Shown here piece after piece: positions 58,845 to 64,000 of a DNA stretch of 64,000 nucleotides. The DNA comes from Comamonas avium (GTDB taxonomy: Bacteria > Pseudomonadota > Gammaproteobacteria > Burkholderiales > Burkholderiaceae_C), in NCBI RefSeq assembly GCF_014836675.1, contig NZ_JACSQK010000004.1, forward strand, positions 372,001 through 436,000, written 5' to 3'. The notes beneath the pieces are model-generated. The model worked only from the letters and a program-made list of their open reading frames with translations. It was not told the origin of the DNA and made no database searches. The translations under genes were made by a program, and so were the position numbers. Each line of letters begins with the position of its first letter. Position 1 is the first letter of the stretch.

Positions 58845-59765
58845 ATGAAATTCGACAACATCTTGCAGACCATTGGCAACACCCCCGTTGTACGCATGAA
58901 CCGTGTGTTTGGCAGCAGCGCAAACGTGTGGATCAAGTCGGAGCGCAGCAACCCCGGAGGGTCGATCAAAGACCGCATCGCCCTGTCGATGGTGGAAGCC
59001 GCCGAAAAATCTGGCGCTCTGGTTCCCGGGGGAACCATCATTGAGCCCACCAGTGGCAATACCGGCGTAGGTCTGGCTTTGGTGGCCGCTGTCAAAGGCT
59101 ACAAGCTGATCTTGGTCATGCCTGAGAGCATGAGCATTGAACGCCGTCGACTGATGCTGGCCTACGGTGCCAGTTTTGATCTGACGCCCAAAGAAAAAGG
59201 CATGAAAGGCGCCATCGCCCGTGCTGAAGAGCTGGCCGCACAGACACCCGGCGCATGGATTCCACAGCAGTTTGAAAACCCCGCCAACGTTGAGGTGCAC
59301 GAGCGCACAACGGCACAGGAAATTCTGGCTGACTTTCCCGAAGGCATTGATGCACTGATTACCGGTGTGGGCACAGGTGGCCACCTGTCTGGTGTGGCCA
59401 GAGTGCTCAAAGCCAAATTTCCCCAGCTGAAAGTCTTTGCCGTTGAGCCTGCGGCATCGCCTGTCATTTCGGGCGGCGCTCCTGCGCCCCACCCCATTCA
59501 GGGGATTGGCGCTGGTTTTGTGCCCAAGAATCTGGACACCAGCTTGCTAGACGGTGTCATCCTGGTTGAAGCAGAACCCGCGCGCGAATACGCCCGCCGT
59601 GCTGCAGCCGAAGAAGGCCTGCTGGTGGGCATTTCATCGGGAGCCACTTTGGCTGCCATTGCCCAGAAACTGCCCGAGCTGCCAGCGGGCGCCAAGGTAC
59701 TGGGCTTTGCCTACGACACGGGTGAGCGTTATTTGTCGGTCGAAGGGTTTTTACCCAACGCGTAA
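58845..59765 (+). CDS. cysK: Cysteine synthase A
   Basis: A 306-residue PLP enzyme that makes cysteine from O-acetylserine and sulfide. The PLP Lys is in [12 protein letters not shown], the substrate loop is [14 protein letters not shown], and the phosphate-binding loop [24 protein letters not shown] fits CysK rather than CysM. The start at 58845 has AAGGAG six bases before it; an in-frame ATG 18 codons upstream does not. Confidence 0.92.
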   Translation: MKFDNILQTIGNTPVVRMNRVFGSSANVWIKSERSNPGGSIKDRIALSMVEAAEKSGALVPGGTIIEPTSGNTGVGLALVAAVKGYKLILVMPESMSIERRRLMLAYGASFDLTPKEKGMKGAIARAEELAAQTPGAWIPQQFENPANVEVHERTTAQEILADFPEGIDALITGVGTGGHLSGVARVLKAKFPQLKVFAVEPAASPVISGGAPAPHPIQGIGAGFVPKNLDTSLLDGVILVEAEPAREYARRAAAEEGLLVGISSGATLAAIAQKLPELPAGAKVLGFAYDTGERYLSVEGFLPNA

Positions 59766-59782
59766 ATACTGCCACCCCCATC

Positions 59783-59818
59783 AAAAAAGCCGCGGCACAA
59801 AGCCAGCGGCTTTTTTTA
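59783..59818 (+). terminator. Terminator after cysK
   Basis: AAAAAAGCCGC and GCGGCTTTTTTT form the stem, 18 nt after the cysK stop. Confidence 0.85.
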
Positions 59819-59897
59819 TAGCTGCTAGCGCTTACAGACAAACACTTTCAAATAGTTTTATATCTGAAAACAAGCACACATAAGCGTTAGCAGCTCT
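59819..59897. repeat. Palindromic intergenic repeat, copy 6
   Basis: AGCTGCTAGCGCTTA and TAAGCGTTAGCAGCT (14 of 15 complementary) enclose the core TTTCAAATAGTTTTATATCT. It directly follows the cysK terminator. This is the cleanest intergenic copy. Confidence 0.85.
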
Positions 59898-59977
59898 TAT
59901 TTTAGAAAAGCATTCTCCTTATCCTGTCGAGGGCATGGCTGTCACCTACCATCGGCAGCACAAGGAGTAACACCATC

Positions 59978-61822
59978 TTGTTTGGCTTTTTCGAAAAACG
60001 CATCCCTCCCTATCCCACCGCAGAGCCTACTCTGCCCCCCACGGGCTTCGTCGCCTTTCTGTGGGCGTGCACGCGCGGCATGCGCGGCTGGATTTTGCTG
60101 CTCACGCTGACCAGCGCCGCGCTGTCCGTGTACGAAGCTTTCTTGTTCGGCGTCATGAGCCACGTGGTCAACTGGCTGTCGACCACGCCGGCAGCAGGTT
60201 TCTGGGAGCTGCAGCGCGGCAGCCTGCTGGGAATTGCCGCCATCTTGCTGTGCAGCATTGGCCTGCTGGCACTGCACACCATGGTCATGCACCAGGTGCT
60301 GGCCATCAACTTTCCGATGCGCATGCGCTGGGTGTTTCACCGGCTGATGCTGGGGCAGAGCATGTCGTTCTACGCGGACGAGTTCGCAGGCCGCATCACC
60401 ACCAAAATCATGCAGACGGCACTGGCCGTGCGCGAGGTGGTATTCATCGTCGTTGACGTGCTGGTCGGCGTGGGCGTGTACTTCATCAGCATCTTGCTGC
60501 TGGCGGGCAGCTTTGATGTGCGCCTGCTGCTGCCGTTCGGGCTGTGGCTGCTCAGCTATGCGGCAGCCTGCTGGTTCTTTGTGCCCCGCCTTGGAAAGAT
60601 TGGCAAGGCACAGGCCGATGCACGCTCGCTGATGACGGGCCGCGTGACCGATGCCTACACCAACATTGCTACGGTCAAGCTGTTTGCCCATACCCGCCGC
60701 GAGGCCGAGTACGCGCGCAACGCCATGGACGATTTCAAGCGCACCGGCTATGCACAGATGCGTCTGGTCAGCCTGTTTGAGCTGACCAACCACGCCATGA
60801 TCACGCTGCTGATTTTGAGCAGCAGTGGCTTGTCACTGTGGCTGTGGATGCAGGGTCAGGCCGGGGCCGGTGTGGTGGCTGCCGTCATTGCCATGGCGCT
60901 GCGCATTGCAGGCTATTCGCACTGGGTGATGTGGCAGATGACGGGGCTGTTTGAAAACGTGGGCACCATCCAAGATGGCATTACAACGCTGACCAAGCCA
61001 CGCACCATAACCGACATTCCGGGCGCCCAGCCTCTGCACGTGACACAAGGTGCGATTGCCTTTGAAAACGTCAGCTTTGGCTACAAGGATGGTGGCAAGA
61101 AAGTGATTGACGGGCTGAACCTGCAGATTCGCCCCGGTGAGCGCATTGGCCTGATTGGCCGCTCGGGCGCTGGCAAATCAACGCTGGTCAACCTGCTGCT
61201 GCGCTTTCACGAGGCCCAAAGCGGGCGCATCACCATCGATGGGCAAGACATCACACAGGTCACGCAAGACAGCCTGCGCGGCGCCATTGGCATGGTCACG
61301 CAAGACACGTCGCTGCTGCACCGCTCCATGCGCGAAAACATTCTGTATGGCCGCCCGGATGCGAGCGAAGAGCAGATGCGCGCTGCGGCTCAGCGGGCAC
61401 AGGCGGCCGAGTTCATTGACACGCTCAGTGACCGCCATGGCCGCAGCGGCTATGACGCACAGGTGGGCGAGCGCGGGGTCAAACTCTCCGGTGGCCAGCG
61501 CCAGCGCGTAGCCATTGCGCGGGTGATGCTCAAAGACGCGCCCATCTTGCTGCTCGATGAAGCCACCAGCGCGCTGGACAGCGAGGTCGAATCAGCCATT
61601 CAGCAAAGTCTGGACAGCTTGATGGAAGGCAAAACCGTGATTGCCATCGCCCACCGACTGTCCACCATAGCCGTCATGGACCGCCTGATCGTCATGGACA
61701 AGGGCCACATTGTGGAAGAAGGCACGCACCAGCAATTGCTGCAGCTGGGCGGCATCTACGCCAAGCTGTGGGCGCACCAAAGTGGGGGGTTCCTCAGTGA
61801 GCCAGAGGAAGGCCAACTTTGA
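59978..61822 (+). CDS. ABC exporter, fused permease and ATPase (MsbA/lipid A-type family)
   Basis: A 614-residue half-transporter. The first 330 residues hold about six transmembrane helices. The ATPase domain has Walker A GLIGRSGAGKSTLVNLL, signature LSGGQRQRVAIARVML, Walker B PILLLDEATSALD and the switch His in AIAHRLST. It should act as a homodimer or with another half-transporter. The substrate is unknown. The start is TTG, ten bases after AAGGAG; no ATG lies near the expected N-terminus. Confidence 0.85.
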   Translation: MFGFFEKRIPPYPTAEPTLPPTGFVAFLWACTRGMRGWILLLTLTSAALSVYEAFLFGVMSHVVNWLSTTPAAGFWELQRGSLLGIAAILLCSIGLLALHTMVMHQVLAINFPMRMRWVFHRLMLGQSMSFYADEFAGRITTKIMQTALAVREVVFIVVDVLVGVGVYFISILLLAGSFDVRLLLPFGLWLLSYAAACWFFVPRLGKIGKAQADARSLMTGRVTDAYTNIATVKLFAHTRREAEYARNAMDDFKRTGYAQMRLVSLFELTNHAMITLLILSSSGLSLWLWMQGQAGAGVVAAVIAMALRIAGYSHWVMWQMTGLFENVGTIQDGITTLTKPRTITDIPGAQPLHVTQGAIAFENVSFGYKDGGKKVIDGLNLQIRPGERIGLIGRSGAGKSTLVNLLLRFHEAQSGRITIDGQDITQVTQDSLRGAIGMVTQDTSLLHRSMRENILYGRPDASEEQMRAAAQRAQAAEFIDTLSDRHGRSGYDAQVGERGVKLSGGQRQRVAIARVMLKDAPILLLDEATSALDSEVESAIQQSLDSLMEGKTVIAIAHRLSTIAVMDRLIVMDKGHIVEEGTHQQLLQLGGIYAKLWAHQSGGFLSEPEEGQL

Positions 61823-61981
61823 GTCATGCGCAAGAATTGATCCAACACAAACAGTGCGTAACTGACTGCTGGATTACAAGATAAACGGTTCGTCATTTAG
61901 ACCGGGTCTACCTAGCATGTGAAGCCATTTTGTGCGGGCCTATCGTCCGCCCAATCAAGGATTCACACCAAGGCAAGCACC

Positions 61982-63661
61982 ATGCACCCCACCATCGAAC
62001 GCACTTCGGCCAAAAAACCCAGCGTTCCTGCAGCCCATGCTGGGACCAAGACCACCAGGCAGACACCGCCCCCCAAGCCGGTGTTTGAACCTGCGCTTCG
62101 CACCGTTGCCCCCCCTGCCATGGCCGCACTGCGTGACGAAGAATTTGTGGTGCCAGACAGCGAGCTGCTCATGTCCACCACGGACCGCACAGGCCGCATT
62201 ACGCATTGCAACGCTGCCTTTACCCACGTCAGTGGCTTCAGCATGGATGAGTTGATGGGCCAGCCCCACAGCATCGTGCGCCACCCCGACATGCCTGCAG
62301 AAGCATTCAAGGACCTGTGGGCCACCATTGGCCACGGACGCGCATGGTCTGGTGTGGTAAAAAACCGCCGCAAGGATGGCCGCTACTACTGGGTGCGCGC
62401 CTATGTCACGCCCATCATTGAGGGCGGCAAGCCGGTGGGCTACATGTCGGTGCGCGTCAAGCCCTCAGAGGGCGAAGTGCGTGCCGCCAGCGCCCTCTAT
62501 GCAAGCTTCAAAAACGGCGCACAGGGCAATATCTACCTGCATGCAGGACGTGTCCGTAAAAATGGCTGGCTCAACCAGCTGGGCAAGCTGCAACGCGCCA
62601 GTTTTACCCAGCGCCTGCTGGCATTGCTGGCGCCCATGTTGCTGGTGGCCATGCTGTTCCCGCTGATGGGCTGGAACGCCGGGTGGCAGCTGGGCTTGCA
62701 GGCGGGTCTGCTGGCTGCACTGACGGCGCTGACGCTCTACCGCCAGCACATCCGTGTGACCCAGCCGTTTCATGCCGTTACCTTTCTGGCACGCGATATT
62801 GCAGGCTGCAAGCTGGACGGGCCTTTGCCTGAATATCTGGGCCGCCACCCCATGGCGTTTTTGCTGGAACGGCTCAAGCAGGTGCACATCAACCTGCGCG
62901 CCGTGGTGGGCGATGCCCGCCATGAGATTGAAGGCTTCACGATGCTCTCGGGCAACCTCACGCAAGGTGCCACCAACCTGGCCCAGCGCACAGACCGCCA
63001 GGCTCAGGATCTGCAAGAAACCGCCGCCGCCATGGAAGAGCTGTCGGCCACCGTTGCCAACGCCCAGCAGGCCACGGAAGAAGTCAAGGTACACAGCGAG
63101 CAAAGCGCCAGCCTGGCCGTACAAGGCGGCAAAGCCATGGATGAGGTGGGCACGCTGGTGCAAGACATGCACAAGTCTTCGCAGCAGATGGGGCAAATCA
63201 TCTCCACCATCGAAAGCATTGCCTTCCAGACCAACATCCTGGCCCTGAACGCGGCGGTTGAAGCTGCCCGTGCGGGCGAGCAGGGCCGTGGCTTTGCCGT
63301 GGTCGCCAGCGAGGTGCGGGCTCTGGCCAAGCACAGTGCGCAGGCGGCGGGAGAGATTCGCCATCTGATTGCCGAATCCAGCGAGCAAATGAACCAGAGC
63401 GCGCGCCATATGCAGCACGCGGGGCACACGATCACCCAGGCCGTGTCTTCAGTGACACAAGTGAGCGATTTGATCAGCAGCGTGGTGACTGCCACACGTG
63501 AGCAGACGCTGGGCATCTCGCAAGTCAATGATGCGCTGAACGATCTGGATGCCGTCACTCAGGACAACGCGCGCCTGGCCGAAGAATCTGCCCACTGCGC
63601 ACAAGACATGAACACCAATGCCGGCATCCTGCGCCGCACTCTGGACGTGTTCCGCATGTAG
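61982..63661 (+). CDS. Aer-like methyl-accepting chemotaxis protein with N-terminal PAS domain
   Basis: A 559-residue chemoreceptor. Residues 1-50 are a basic, Pro/Thr-rich tail; residues 55-165 are a PAS domain ([35 protein letters not shown]) like that of the redox/energy sensor Aer. Two adjacent membrane spans (about residues 211-229 and 237-253) have no periplasmic domain between them, so sensing is cytoplasmic. The signalling domain holds the invariant hairpin tip ([19 protein letters not shown]). PAS cofactor (FAD in Aer) is inferred only. ATG 61982 with an AAGG ribosome site. Confidence 0.9.
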   Translation: MHPTIERTSAKKPSVPAAHAGTKTTRQTPPPKPVFEPALRTVAPPAMAALRDEEFVVPDSELLMSTTDRTGRITHCNAAFTHVSGFSMDELMGQPHSIVRHPDMPAEAFKDLWATIGHGRAWSGVVKNRRKDGRYYWVRAYVTPIIEGGKPVGYMSVRVKPSEGEVRAASALYASFKNGAQGNIYLHAGRVRKNGWLNQLGKLQRASFTQRLLALLAPMLLVAMLFPLMGWNAGWQLGLQAGLLAALTALTLYRQHIRVTQPFHAVTFLARDIAGCKLDGPLPEYLGRHPMAFLLERLKQVHINLRAVVGDARHEIEGFTMLSGNLTQGATNLAQRTDRQAQDLQETAAAMEELSATVANAQQATEEVKVHSEQSASLAVQGGKAMDEVGTLVQDMHKSSQQMGQIISTIESIAFQTNILALNAAVEAARAGEQGRGFAVVASEVRALAKHSAQAAGEIRHLIAESSEQMNQSARHMQHAGHTITQAVSSVTQVSDLISSVVTATREQTLGISQVNDALNDLDAVTQDNARLAEESAHCAQDMNTNAGILRRTLDVFRM

Positions 63662-63715
63662 TGCATGCCACCTGATCTCACACCATCTCAAGCCCCTTCA
63701 GGGGATTTGTTCTTT

Positions 63716-63795
63716 ATAGCTACTGGCGCTTGCCAGATGGTCACTTCAAATACATTGAATGCTTAAAGCAATAGTGCATCAGCGCTAGCAGCTCT
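63716..63795. repeat. Palindromic intergenic repeat, copy 7
   Basis: TAGCTACTGGCGCTTG and the imperfect CATCAGCGCTAGCAGCT form the arms; the core TTCAAATACATTGAATGC matches less well. It lies after the chemoreceptor gene. Confidence 0.65.
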
Positions 63796-63966
63796 TGTTT
63801 TTGAATTCTGTTGCACGACCACGACGCAAACAGTCTCCCATCGCTGTGGTGCATCAAACAGTGTGCAGGCTGCAGTACACGCGGCCACAGACCTTGATGT
63901 GCATCGCTGGACAGGCGTGGCTGATGTTTTCTATGGTGCTGGCATTCACACCATTGGGCACACACC

Positions 63967-64000
63967 ATGAATGCAACCCCTACCCTGCCGGAATACCTGC
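63967..64000 (+). CDS. Possible gene start cut by the right window edge
   Basis: ATG at 63967 opens MNATPTLPEYL and continues to the edge. There is no clear ribosome site, and another frame (ATG 63924) also stays open, so this is only a candidate. Between 63796 and 63966 I see nothing else that I can name. Confidence 0.3.
   Translation, partial: MNATPTLPEYL

Overview
This window comes from the chromosome of a beta-proteobacterium of the family Comamonadaceae, most likely Comamonas or a close relative. The evidence is a complete, tightly packed division/cell-wall cluster with beta-proteobacterial protein variants, the neighbourhood hslV-hslU / STAS protein / dksA / CobW-type GTPase, a Bug-type periplasmic solute receptor, and a palindromic intergenic repeat of a kind I associate with this family. 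No phage, plasmid, transposon, tRNA or CRISPR array is visible. It is core genome.

Layout from left to right. Positions 1-6750: end of queF, then a minus-strand block with a PfkB kinase, a zinc-ribbon membrane protein, prmA, accC, accB, a TlpA-like thioredoxin and a conserved unknown protein. 7014-12362: mpl on the plus strand, then a small unknown gene, aroG with an attenuator in its leader, tldD and a YegP-like protein on the minus strand. 12474-19718: rodA facing a plus-strand run of yqiA, an RNase II-type exonuclease, a TonB-like protein, aroE, mtgA and ruvC. 19872-20312: an RcnB-like periplasmic protein. 20500-39412: the cluster mraZ-rsmH-ftsL-ftsI-murE-murF-mraY-murD-ftsW-murG-murC-ddlB-ftsQ-ftsA-ftsZ, then lpxC and a 60-residue membrane protein, all on the minus strand. 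39727-51468: hslV-hslU, a STAS-domain protein, dksA, a CobW-family GTPase, an EAL/CBS/GGDEF/Cache signalling protein, dapF-DUF484-xerC and an HCCA-isomerase-like protein. 51490-64000: a flavin oxidoreductase, a SYLF lipoprotein, DoxX, an S4-domain pseudouridine-synthase-like protein, a Nudix-metallohydrolase fusion, a Bug receptor, rnpB (RNase P RNA), a 56-residue membrane protein, cysK, an ABC exporter and an Aer-like chemoreceptor.

The genes mostly serve envelope growth: precursor synthesis (murC-F, ddlB, mraY, murG, dapF), precursor recycling (mpl), polymerisation (rodA, ftsW, ftsI, mtgA), the divisome (ftsL, Q, A, Z), lipid A (lpxC) and fatty-acid initiation (accBC). aroG and aroE add aromatic biosynthesis.

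The strongest unlisted signal is upstream of aroG: an 18-codon leader peptide containing F-Y-F-Y-F-W-F, a rho-independent terminator and a competing pairing, which together form an attenuator reading all three aromatic amino acids. Second is a family of about 80-bp palindromic repeats (seven clear copies), one of which lies inside the translated N-terminal extension of murD. Other points are a 12-copy hexamer repeat coding Pro-Glu in the zinc-ribbon protein, a pseudouridine-synthase homologue without its catalytic Asp, and a DksA with a histone-H1-like tail and one zinc-site Cys.
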